A stretch of 11,473 nt of DNA from Bacteroidales bacterium UBA4243. Lineage in GTDB: Bacteria; Bacteroidota; Bacteroidia; Bacteroidales; F082. Position numbers and translations under genes: made by a program. The notes under the pieces were generated by a model. That model ran no database searches. It was not told where the DNA came from and saw only the letters and a list, made by a program, of their open reading frames with translations. The stretch is from assembly GCA_002396205.1 (NCBI GenBank), contig DGXB01000118.1:875-12347 (forward strand). Reading direction: 5' to 3'. Positions 1 through 6,392 of the stretch are shown one piece after another (position 1 is the first letter of the stretch; every line of letters begins with the position of its first letter).

Positions 1-636
1 CTTCGCCTTTCGGACAAGTTGGTACACGAGCCACAAGAGCGTGTCAAAGAGCCTGAACAAGTGGAAAAAGGTGCTATGCGGCTTCACGTGTATGGCGATA
101 TTGGACTCTTCGATCCAATTGTGTGCATGGGGTACCATAAAGCCCCGTTTCATTTGGCCGCAGGTGCAATGCTGGAATACCGTTTCAACCGTTGGCTAAG
201 TGCGGGTATTGGCACCGATGTTCATTTTAGCTACGGATTTAATAATGGGAGTATTATCTTCTCTTACTTGGACTTCGAAAACATGTCAGCCTCTTTGCCT
301 ATTTATGGCGATGTGAGGTTCACGTTGGGGAAACGTTATGTGCGCCCCTTCTTCGATTTGCGCGGTGGTTATTCCATTCCATTGAATACGGTGGAGACAT
401 CGAAACGATATGTGCATGACCCAAATTTCCTTTTGAAGGGAACGGTTAGGGCTGGAGGACTGTATTTTGGCAGTGCTTTCGGTCTGTCATTCGGGCCTTC
501 GGAACTCAGTTTTGGGTTCACTGACATGGGTCTGCGAGGCCAACAGACAAATGTGGAAACAGGAGAAATCAGTGGCATAAAAACCCACATGGTCAATTTC
601 CATTTGAGGTATGCGTATAAATTTAAAATCAAATAG
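1..636 (+). CDS. Outer-membrane beta-barrel protein, C-terminal part (5' end outside window)
   Basis: The reading frame is open from base 1 (Leu-Arg-Leu-Ser-Asp-Lys...) and ends at a TAG at 634-636, so the gene continues upstream. A TTG at 19 is not a convincing start because the frame is open before it. The visible ~211 residues begin with a charged, Glu/Lys-rich stretch. They continue as alternating hydrophobic/polar strands rich in Gly, Tyr and Phe (for example LHVYGDIGLFD, LAAGAMLEYRFNRWLSAG, YGDVRFTLGKRYVRPFFDLRGGY) and end in an aromatic strand HLRYAYKF. This pattern fits a small outer-membrane barrel of the OmpW/OmpA-barrel or 'outer membrane protein beta-barrel' kind seen throughout Bacteroidota. 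I do not recognise the specific family, and no ligand or substrate can be inferred. No clear terminator separates it from thrS; the thrS promoter begins about 20 bases after its stop. Confidence 0.7.
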   Translation, partial: LRLSDKLVHEPQERVKEPEQVEKGAMRLHVYGDIGLFDPIVCMGYHKAPFHLAAGAMLEYRFNRWLSAGIGTDVHFSYGFNNGSIIFSYLDFENMSASLPIYGDVRFTLGKRYVRPFFDLRGGYSIPLNTVETSKRYVHDPNFLLKGTVRAGGLYFGSAFGLSFGPSELSFGFTDMGLRGQQTNVETGEISGIKTHMVNFHLRYAYKFKIK

Positions 637-656
637 ATAGATTTTTTGTTGGAGTC

Positions 657-688
657 TTAGTAACCAAACGAAAAATTTCGTATTTTTG
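657..688 (+). promoter_or_regulatory. Predicted thrS operon promoter (Bacteroidota type)
   Basis: TATTTTTG at 681-688 is an exact match to the Bacteroidota -7 consensus TAnnTTTG. The -33 box is weak: TTAG at 657-660 has the right spacing (20 bases) but only partly matches TTTG. The predicted RNA start lies near 694, giving a leader of about 20 nt before the ATG at 716. That is too short for a T-box or other tRNA-sensing leader. Confidence 0.6.
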
Positions 689-715
689 CCGCCGTTTTCA
701 AAAGAAGCATCACTT

Positions 716-2656
716 ATGATTAACATAACCTTCCCTGACCAGAGTGTCAGACAATATGAAGCCGGCGTCACGCCGTTGGACATCGCCAAGAGCTTGAGCG
801 AAGGACTGGCGCGTAACGTGCTGGTAGCCAAAGTGAACGGAGCAAAATGGGATGCCATGCGACCCATCAACGAGGATGCCACCATCCAGCTCTTCACTTG
901 GGACGACCCCGAAGGCAAAGATGCCTTCTGGCACTCGTCGGCCCACCTGATGGCCGAGGCCATCGAGGCCTTGTATAAAGGCGTGAAGTTCGGCATCGGC
1001 CCCTCCATCGACAACGGTTTCTATTACGACATCGACACGGGCGACATCACCCTGACCGAGGCCGACCTCGCCGCCATCGAGAAGAAGATGCTCGAATTAG
1101 CCCGCGAGAAGCAGACCTTCGAGCGCATTGACGTGAGCAAGGCCGAGGCCTTGAAATACTTCACCGAGAAAGGCGACGAATACAAGGTGGAACTGATCAA
1201 CGAGCTGGAAGACGGAACCATCACCTATTATAAGAATGGTGCCTTCACCGACCTCTGCCGTGGACCTCACATCCCCAACACGGGCGTCATCAAGGCTGTG
1301 AAACTGACCTCGCTGGCCGGTGCCTATTGGCGTGGCGACGAGAAGCGCAAACAGCTCACCCGCGTCTATGGCATCACCTTCCCGAAGCAGAAGGAACTCG
1401 AAGAATATCTCGTGCTGCTCGAAGAGGCCAAGAAACGCGACCACCGCAAGTTGGGCCGCGAGCTGGAACTCTTCATGTTCAGCGACACCGTGGGCAAGGG
1501 CCTCCCGATTTGGCTGCCCAAAGGCACCGAGTTGCGCCTCCGCCTGCAAGAGTACCTGACCAAGATCCAGAAGGAATATGGTTATGAACAGGTCATCACA
1601 CCCCATATCGGTGGCAAGCAACTCTATGTGACTTCGGGCCACTGGGACCACTATGGCGCCGACAGTTTCCGCCCCATCACCACGCCGGAAGAAGGGGAGG
1701 AGTACCTGCTGAAGCCCATGAACTGCCCCCACCACTGCATGATCTTCAAGTGGAAGCCGCGTTCCTATAAGGACCTGCCTTTCCGCTGCGCCGAGTTCGG
1801 TACGGTGTATCGTTACGAGCAGAGCGGCGAGTTGCACGGCCTGACCCGTGTGCGCTCGTTCACCCAAGACGATGCCCACATCTTCTGCCGTCCCGATCAG
1901 GTGAAGGAAGAGTTCATCCGCGTGATGGAAATCATCGAAATCATCTTCAAAGCCCTTGACTTCAAGAACTTTGAGGCACAAATATCGCTCCGCGACCCCA
2001 ACGACACCGAGAAGTATGTGGGCACGGACGAAAACTGGGCCAAGGCCGAGGCCGCCATTCAGGAGGCCTGCGCCGAGAAGGGCCTGCCCGCCCATGTGGA
2101 ATATGGCGAGGCCGCTTTCTACGGCCCGAAGCTCGACTTCATGGTGAAGGACGCCTTGGGCCGCAAGTGGCAGTTGGGCACGATTCAGGTGGACTACAAC
2201 CTACCTGAGCGTTTCGACCTGACCTACATTGGTGCCGACAACGAGAAACACCGCCCCGTGATGGTGCACCGCGCACCCTTCGGTTCGATGGAGCGTTTCG
2301 TGGCCGTGCTGCTCGAACACTGTGCCGGCGAGTTCCCGCTGTGGCTGGCTCCCGACCAGGTGATTATCCTCCCCGTGAGCGAAAAATATCTCGATTTTGC
2401 GAAAAATTTGCAATCGTATCTGAAAAAGTCCGATATTCGCGCCCTCATTGACGAGCGAAACGAGAAGATTGGCCGCAAGATCCGCGATGCCGAAATGAAG
2501 AAATATCCTTACATGCTCATCGTGGGCGAGAAGGAAGCGGCTGAAAACCAGGTCTCTGTGCGCAAGCACGGCCAAGTCGACCTCGGCACCATGCCGACTG
2601 CCGACTTCGCAGAGATGATTCGCAAGCAAGTCGAAGAGGAACAGAACAAGAGATAA
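716..2656 (+). CDS. thrS: Threonyl-tRNA synthetase
   Basis: This 646-residue class II synthetase charges tRNA-Thr with threonine in the cytoplasm; the length is normal for Bacteroidales. In order it has a TGS domain (residues ~1-62), the N2 editing domain with H73, H77, C181 and H185 (HSSAH and CRGPH motifs), the catalytic core, and an anticodon-binding domain (~545-646, ending IGRKIRDAEMKKYPYMLIVG...). The core zinc ligands C337 (MNCPHH), H388 (DDAHIF) and H518 (MVHRA) are all present, as are motif 2 (YRYEQSGELHGLTRVRSF) and motif 3 (APFGSMERF). I chose ATG 716 over the in-frame TTG at 686 because MINITFPDQSV aligns with the usual TGS start and the TTG lies inside the predicted -7 promoter box. 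It is the first gene of the thrS-infC-rpmI-rplT cluster, 44 bases before the proposed infC start. Confidence 0.98.
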   Translation: MINITFPDQSVRQYEAGVTPLDIAKSLSEGLARNVLVAKVNGAKWDAMRPINEDATIQLFTWDDPEGKDAFWHSSAHLMAEAIEALYKGVKFGIGPSIDNGFYYDIDTGDITLTEADLAAIEKKMLELAREKQTFERIDVSKAEALKYFTEKGDEYKVELINELEDGTITYYKNGAFTDLCRGPHIPNTGVIKAVKLTSLAGAYWRGDEKRKQLTRVYGITFPKQKELEEYLVLLEEAKKRDHRKLGRELELFMFSDTVGKGLPIWLPKGTELRLRLQEYLTKIQKEYGYEQVITPHIGGKQLYVTSGHWDHYGADSFRPITTPEEGEEYLLKPMNCPHHCMIFKWKPRSYKDLPFRCAEFGTVYRYEQSGELHGLTRVRSFTQDDAHIFCRPDQVKEEFIRVMEIIEIIFKALDFKNFEAQISLRDPNDTEKYVGTDENWAKAEAAIQEACAEKGLPAHVEYGEAAFYGPKLDFMVKDALGRKWQLGTIQVDYNLPERFDLTYIGADNEKHRPVMVHRAPFGSMERFVAVLLEHCAGEFPLWLAPDQVIILPVSEKYLDFAKNLQSYLKKSDIRALIDERNEKIGRKIRDAEMKKYPYMLIVGEKEAAENQVSVRKHGQVDLGTMPTADFAEMIRKQVEEEQNKR

Positions 2657-2686
2657 GCTATAATCAACTGAATATAAACTTAATAT

Positions 2687-2691
2687 AGGAG
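2687..2691 (+). promoter_or_regulatory. Shine-Dalgarno site AGGAG that decides the infC start
   Basis: AGGAG at 2687-2691 is a good anti-SD match, unlike the A/T-rich leaders of the other genes in the window. It lies 6 bases before ATC 2698 and 9 bases before ATA 2701. It overlaps the in-frame stop TAG (2686-2688), so translation must begin downstream of it. It supports a non-AUG start and argues against the GTG at 2785, which is about 93 bases away. Confidence 0.75.
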
Positions 2692-2700
2692 ACTAAAATC

Positions 2701-3270
2701 ATAGCACAGATCCCACAAAAAGGAAGGCCTGGACAAAAGCCTAACAAGGACAAGGACGGATTCAACCACCGCATCAACGAGCAAGTGAAAGCCCCGATGG
2801 TGCGTTTGGTGGGCGAGGGCGTTGAGCCTAACATCTATCCGCTTCGCGAGGCATTGCGAATCGTGGAGGAACTGGGTGTCGACCTCGTCGAGATCCAGCC
2901 CGATGCCAATCCGCCAGTCTGCAAGGCGATGGACTACAAGAAGTTCGTCTTCGACCAAAAGAAGCGAATGAAAGACCAGAAGGCCAAGGCCACCAAAGTC
3001 GTCATCAAGGAAATCCGCCTCGGACCCCAAACCGACGACCACGACTTCGAGTTCAAGCTCAACCATGCCCGACGCTTCCTTCAGGAAGGCTCCAAGGTGA
3101 AGGTGGAGGTCTTTTTCAGAGGCCGCTCCATCGTCTACAAGGAACAAGGCGAGATCATGTTGCTCAAGTTCGCGCAAGAGCTTGAGGAGTTCGGCAAGGT
3201 GGAGATGATGCCCAAGCTCGAAGGCAAGCGTATGCAAATGATGATAGCTCCTAAATCGACGAAGAAATAA
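2701..3270 (+). CDS. infC: Translation initiation factor IF-3 with a rare non-AUG start codon
   Basis: IF-3 binds the 30S subunit, prevents premature 50S joining and proofreads the start codon. The body is clear: RINEQVKAPMVRLVGEG, then LVEIQPDANPPVCKAMDYKK at the end of the N-domain, a Lys-rich linker, and the C-domain (KEIRLGPQTDDHDFEFKL, KVEVFFRGRSIVYKEQGE, EGKRMQMMIAPK). The first ATG/GTG/TTG in frame is GTG 2785, but the family-conserved HRINEQ motif lies upstream of it (codons from 2767) in the same open frame. Between the in-frame stop at 2686 and 2785 there is no ATG, GTG or TTG. The start must therefore be ATA 2701 (reads Met-Ala-Gln, 189 aa) or ATC 2698 (190 aa), behind AGGAG. IF-3 genes often use AUU-class starts (AUU in E. 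coli) so that IF-3 represses its own translation. Choosing 2701 over 2698 is inference; the non-canonical start itself is well supported. Confidence 0.93.
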   Translation: MAQIPQKGRPGQKPNKDKDGFNHRINEQVKAPMVRLVGEGVEPNIYPLREALRIVEELGVDLVEIQPDANPPVCKAMDYKKFVFDQKKRMKDQKAKATKVVIKEIRLGPQTDDHDFEFKLNHARRFLQEGSKVKVEVFFRGRSIVYKEQGEIMLLKFAQELEEFGKVEMMPKLEGKRMQMMIAPKSTKK

Positions 3271-3303
3271 ACTCATTTTTAATACTTTAAAACAAATAGT
3301 AAA

Positions 3304-3498
3304 ATGCCTAAAATGAAGACTAAGTCCGCTGCCAAGAAGCGTTTCCAAGTAACGGGTAGCGGCAAACTGAAGAGAAAGCATGCTTATCATGGCCACATCC
3401 TGACCAAGAAGAGCCAGAAGAGAAAACGTAATCTCGACCACACCGCCATCGTGGAGAAGGCCGACGAGAAAGTTATCAAGCAATTGCTTCTCATGTAA
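3304..3498 (+). CDS. rpmI: 50S ribosomal protein L35 (bL35)
   Basis: This 64-residue basic protein of the large ribosomal subunit is full length for L35. It shows the family's N-terminal MPKMKTKSAAKKRFQVTGSG and the KLKRKHAYHGHILTKKS block, with an acidic/hydrophobic C-terminal helix (IVEKADEKVIKQLLLM). ATG 3304 is the only sensible start. It lies 33 bases after infC in the usual infC-rpmI-rplT order, and the leader is A-rich without a Shine-Dalgarno site. It is presumably co-transcribed from the thrS promoter. Confidence 0.97.
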   Translation: MPKMKTKSAAKKRFQVTGSGKLKRKHAYHGHILTKKSQKRKRNLDHTAIVEKADEKVIKQLLLM

Positions 3499-3506
3499 TT
3501 AACTAA

Positions 3507-3578
3507 ATGTGTAATTTGTCTCAGCAGAAAAGTTCTCGAAAGGAGCGAGGCGCTGGACGAAAAAATCAAAAGAAATGA
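3507..3578 (+). other. Possible 23-codon basic leader peptide overlapping rplT start
   Basis: An ATG at 3507 opens a 23-codon frame (MCNLSQQKSSRKERGAGRKN plus QKK) whose TGA (3576-3578) overlaps the rplT ATG as ATGA. The peptide is very basic (nine Lys/Arg). The frame contains a small hairpin: CTCG 3535-3538 pairs with CGAG 3546-3549 and displays AAAGGAG in the loop. No Shine-Dalgarno site precedes it. It may be chance, a translational-coupling leader, or part of an L20 autoregulatory site. I do not claim it is a gene. Confidence 0.25.
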
Positions 3579-3919
3579 CAAGATCAGTCAATGCAGTGGC
3601 TTCAAGAGCCAGAAGAAAGAAAATCCTGAAGAAGACCAAAGGTCAGTTCGGTACGAGAAAGAACGTCTGGACTGTGGCGAAAAACTCTTACGAAAAGGGT
3701 CAGACCTACGCTTATCGCGACAGAAGAAACAAGAAGCGCGAGTTCCGCAGCCTGTGGATTGTGCGTATCAACGCCGCCGTGCGCGAATATGGTATGAACT
3801 ACAGCCAATTCATCAACAAGCTGAACTTGGCCGGCATCGAGATGAACCGCAAGGTTTTGGCCGACCTTGCCCTCAACAACCCCGAGGCTTTCAAGGCCAT
3901 CGTCGAGAAGGTGAAGTAA
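3575..3919 (+). CDS. rplT: 50S ribosomal protein L20 (bL20)
   Basis: This 114-residue 23S rRNA-binding assembly protein of the large subunit is full length. The N-terminal basic extension TRSVNAVASRARRKKILKK and the globular part (RDRRNKKREFRSLWIVRINA, NRKVLADLALNNPEAFKAIV) match the family closely. The gene starts with ATG 3575, 76 bases after rpmI, an unusually long gap for this cluster. The gap contains a small basic frame and a hairpin. L20 autoregulates its operon in E. coli and Bacillus by binding mRNA that mimics its rRNA site; whether the 3499-3574 gap plays that role here is unproven. The operon ends just downstream at an intrinsic terminator. Confidence 0.97.
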   Translation: MTRSVNAVASRARRKKILKKTKGQFGTRKNVWTVAKNSYEKGQTYAYRDRRNKKREFRSLWIVRINAAVREYGMNYSQFINKLNLAGIEMNRKVLADLALNNPEAFKAIVEKVK

Positions 3920-3944
3920 ACCGCGTTATTGTTACGATAACAAC

Positions 3945-3976
3945 AAAGTCCCAGCCTTGCGGTTGGGATTTTTTTT
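3945..3976 (+). terminator. Intrinsic terminator of the thrS-infC-rpmI-rplT operon
   Basis: TCCCAGCC (3949-3956) pairs with GGTTGGGA (3961-3968) with one G-U pair around a TTGC loop. The stem extends outward through AAAG against the start of an eight-base T run (3969-3976). It begins 26 bases after the rplT stop. The form is canonical, and the uvrB promoter overlaps it. Confidence 0.85.
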
Positions 3977-3985
3977 GTATCTTTG
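3956..3985 (+). promoter_or_regulatory. Predicted uvrB promoter, partly inside the terminator
   Basis: TATCTTTG at 3978-3985 matches TAnnTTTG exactly. The best -33 candidate is CTTG at 3956-3959, 18 bases upstream, which lies in the loop of the rplT terminator hairpin. Only 8 bases separate the -7 box from the uvrB ATG (3994), so the RNA should start at or within a few bases of the start codon. Confidence 0.65.
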
Positions 3986-3993
3986 CATTCACT

Positions 3994-5997
3994 ATGGATT
4001 TCAAACTTGTCTCTGATTTTCAGCCCACTGGCGACCAGCCCGAAGCCATTAAGCAGTTGGTGGACGGCATCAACCGTGGCGACCGTGCCCAGACGCTGCT
4101 CGGCGTGACCGGCTCTGGCAAGACGTTTACCATTGCCAACGTGCTGGCACAACTCAACCGTCCGGCCTTGGTCTTGAGCCACAACAAGACCCTTGCAGCG
4201 CAGCTTTACGGCGAGTTCAAGCAGTTTTTCCCCGAAAACGCGGTGGAGTATTTCGTCTCTTATTACGATTATTACCAACCTGAGGCGTTCATCCCGGCCA
4301 CCAACACCTATATAGAAAAAGACTTGGCCATCAATGCCGAAATCGACAAAATGCGCTTGGCCACGACCTCGGCCTTGCTTTCGGGAAGGCGCGATATTAT
4401 CGTAGTTTCCTCAGTATCATGTCTTTATGGTATCGGTAACCCTGAGGATTTCGGGAAAAACATCATCTATCTGGAGCGTGGCATGAAAATCGGGCGCGAC
4501 GATGTGGCCAAGGCTTTGGTGAGTGCCCTTTATGTGCGCAACGAGATTGAGTTCACGCAAGGCAAGTTCCGCATCAAGGGAGAGACTATGGACGTGTTTC
4601 CGGCCTACGCCGACTTTGCCTACCGCATCGTGTTTTGGGACGACGAAATCGACAGCCTTGAGATGTTCAATCCCGTGACGGGTCGCCGTATGGAGGAACT
4701 TCCGGGGATTACCATTTTCCCGGCCAACATTTTTGTCACTTCCCAGGCCAAGCTCAATTCCGCTGTCGCAGAGATTCAGGACGACATGTTCAAGCAGACC
4801 GAGTATTTCCGTGAGATAGGGAAGGGGCTGGAAGCCAAACGTTTGGAAGACCGTGTGAACTACGACATCGAGATGATGAAGGAGTTGGGCTATTGCTCAG
4901 GCATCGAGAACTATTCGCGTTATTTCGACGGGCGCAGTCCGGGCACGAGACCGTTCTGCCTGCTCGACTATTTCCCCGACGACTTCATCACCGTCATCGA
5001 CGAGAGCCATGTCACCATCCCGCAAATCCGAGGAATGCACGGCGGCGACCGCTCGCGCAAGCAGACCTTGGTGGAATACGGTTTCCGTCTGCCTTCGGCA
5101 TTGGATAACAGGCCTTTGCAATTCGATGAGTTTGAAGCGCTTACGGGACAAACGATTTATGTCAGTGCCACGCCTGCCGACTTCGAGTTGCAACAGAGCG
5201 AAGGCGTGTATGTGGAACAGGTGATTCGTCCTACGGGTTTGCTTGATCCCGTAATTGAAGTGCGTCCCAGCCTGAACCAAGTCGACGACTTGATTGACGA
5301 AATTCACAAGGTGGTGGAGAAGAACCAGCGCGTGCTTGTCACTACGCTGACGAAACGCATGGCCGAGGAGTTGAATACATATCTTAACAACTTGAAAATC
5401 AAGACGCGATATATCCACTCCGATGTCGATACGATGGAGCGTGTGGAGATTCTGCAAGGCTTACGCATGGGCGATTTCGATGTGTTGGTAGGTGTTAACC
5501 TTTTACGCGAGGGTCTTGATTTGCCCGAAGTTAGCCTTGTGGCCATCCTTGATGCCGACAAGGAGGGCTTCCTGCGTTCGGAACGTTCCTTGACGCAAAC
5601 CGCTGGTCGCGCCGCACGAAACGCCGAGAGCAAGGTCATCATGTATGCCGACACCATCACCGACTCGATGCGCAAGACCATTGACGAGACTGCCCGCCGT
5701 CGCGCCAAGCAAATGGCCTACAACGAAGCGCACGGCATCGTGCCCAAGACCATCGTCAAGGCCATCGACAATTCGTTGGGCACCTTGAAGAGCGGACAGC
5801 CTGCGCTTGTGGCCTATGGCCAGCAGGCCGCTACGTCGATGGCCGCTGAAAGTCAAGCCGTTTACATGTCGAAGGAACAAATACAGAAAGCCATCCAGCA
5901 AGCCAAGAAAAACATGGAGAAAGCCGTCAAGGAGATGGACTTCCTCAACGCGGCGAAGTATCGCGACGAGATGATTGCCTTGCAGGAGAGACTATGA
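3994..5997 (+). CDS. uvrB: UvrABC excinuclease subunit B
   Basis: UvrB is the helicase-like damage-verification subunit of nucleotide excision repair. It is loaded on DNA by UvrA and recruits UvrC. The protein is 667 residues, a normal length. Visible features are Walker A GVTGSGKT (37-44), the DNA-clamping beta-hairpin region around YYDYYQPEAFIP (90-101), Walker B DESH (336-339), the motif VI region TAGRAARN (~540), and the C-terminal UVR domain that contacts UvrC (~626-667, AAKYRDEMIALQERL). MDFKLVSDFQPTGDQP is the standard N-terminus, so ATG 3994 is right even though the same frame is open back to 3754 through rplT and the terminator. The gene has its own promoter. A transposase remnant begins 47 bases after its stop and no clear terminator is visible there. 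Confidence 0.98.
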   Translation: MDFKLVSDFQPTGDQPEAIKQLVDGINRGDRAQTLLGVTGSGKTFTIANVLAQLNRPALVLSHNKTLAAQLYGEFKQFFPENAVEYFVSYYDYYQPEAFIPATNTYIEKDLAINAEIDKMRLATTSALLSGRRDIIVVSSVSCLYGIGNPEDFGKNIIYLERGMKIGRDDVAKALVSALYVRNEIEFTQGKFRIKGETMDVFPAYADFAYRIVFWDDEIDSLEMFNPVTGRRMEELPGITIFPANIFVTSQAKLNSAVAEIQDDMFKQTEYFREIGKGLEAKRLEDRVNYDIEMMKELGYCSGIENYSRYFDGRSPGTRPFCLLDYFPDDFITVIDESHVTIPQIRGMHGGDRSRKQTLVEYGFRLPSALDNRPLQFDEFEALTGQTIYVSATPADFELQQSEGVYVEQVIRPTGLLDPVIEVRPSLNQVDDLIDEIHKVVEKNQRVLVTTLTKRMAEELNTYLNNLKIKTRYIHSDVDTMERVEILQGLRMGDFDVLVGVNLLREGLDLPEVSLVAILDADKEGFLRSERSLTQTAGRAARNAESKVIMYADTITDSMRKTIDETARRRAKQMAYNEAHGIVPKTIVKAIDNSLGTLKSGQPALVAYGQQAATSMAAESQAVYMSKEQIQKAIQQAKKNMEKAVKEMDFLNAAKYRDEMIALQERL

Positions 5998-6044
5998 GTT
6001 GGGCAAAATCGGATTGCTTGCTATTCTTCGAGTTTATTTAAATT

Positions 6045-6203
6045 TCAATTCGACAATTTGTTAAGCATGATTTTTGAGAAGGCGATTTGAATCATGACCT
6101 CGGAGGATTCGGAGTAGAACTCGTTGTCCAAGGCAACCCTCCTGAAGTTGTGCAGCCAAGCGAAAGACCTTTCGACAATCCATCTCATTCGTCGGTGAAA
6201 CCT
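6045..6203 (-). pseudogene. IS5-family transposase remnant (C-terminal fragment)
   Basis: Read on the minus strand, the frame ending at TGA (complement of 6045-6047) gives MRWIVERSFAWLHNFRRV (from 6188), then acidic residues and SSEVMIQIAFSKIMLNKLSN. The RWIVERSFAWL..FRR block carries the third catalytic acid (E) of DDE transposases, and the SSE.MI.IA...IML..L tail is the usual C-terminus of IS5-family enzymes. Only about 50 residues remain. The N-terminal catalytic Asp regions are absent: the plus-strand sequence beyond ~6203 is T-rich and then becomes a promoter. I found no terminal inverted repeats or target duplication. The fragment lies immediately downstream of uvrB. It is not functional; the family assignment is good, the exact IS element unknown. 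Confidence 0.8.
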
Positions 6204-6220
6204 GTTTTTTTAAATCTTTT

Positions 6221-6253
6221 TTTACCCACGCTAACGGAAAATCCCTATCTTTG
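6221..6253 (+). promoter_or_regulatory. Predicted promoter of the four-gene envelope operon
   Basis: TATCTTTG at 6246-6253 exactly matches TAnnTTTG. TTTA at 6221-6224, 21 bases upstream, is a near-match to the -33 TTTG box, and the region before it is T-rich. The predicted RNA start is about 6260, leaving a leader of roughly 130 nt, much longer than those of thrS, uvrB and recQ. Confidence 0.6.
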
Positions 6254-6392
6254 CCCCGATAAACAAACGGAATAGTATTACATTAGCATTCACCGATGAA
6301 CAAATGACCTCCCGAATCAGACAGGTTCGCTTTTAACGCAGATTGTGAAAAGTAAATAGCCTAAAAATACAAATCAACAAAACAAACCATCT

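Larger units (their letters stand above)
5998..6392. other. 395-bp gap between uvrB and the envelope operon: IS remnant, promoter, leader
   Basis: There is no intact gene here. The first ~47 bases show nothing recognisable and may include the old end of the insertion sequence. 6045-6203 is the IS5-type transposase remnant. 6204-6245 is T-rich. 6246-6253 is a promoter box. 6254-6392 is a predicted ~130-nt untranslated leader that becomes A-rich just before the ATG at 6393. The leader holds two tiny overlapping frames (ATG 6296, three codons; ATG 6304, ten codons) that I do not regard as genes, and no riboswitch that I recognise. Confidence 0.7.

Noticed and set aside
686..715. TTG start for thrS ten codons upstream
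   Set aside because: The TTG is part of the predicted -7 box, and the ThrRS TGS domain begins at the ATG at 716.
637..715. T-box or other tRNA-sensing leader for thrS
   Set aside because: The predicted leader is only about 20 nt and the region lacks the T-box sequence and stems.
2785..2787. GTG as the infC start
   Set aside because: It would remove the conserved HRINEQ motif and has no Shine-Dalgarno site. AGGAG lies much further upstream.
3754..3993. 80-codon N-terminal extension of the uvrB frame
   Set aside because: The frame overlaps rplT and runs through its terminator. UvrB homologs begin at MDFKLVSDFQPTGDQP, and the promoter box lies just before ATG 3994.
6087..6275. 62-codon plus-strand frame downstream of uvrB
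   Set aside because: It is the antisense of the transposase remnant and then runs through the promoter. It has no recognisable protein features.
6296..6336. Tiny leader frames (3 and 10 codons) in the envelope operon leader
   Set aside because: They are too short, have no ribosome-binding signal and no run of a single amino acid that would suggest attenuation.
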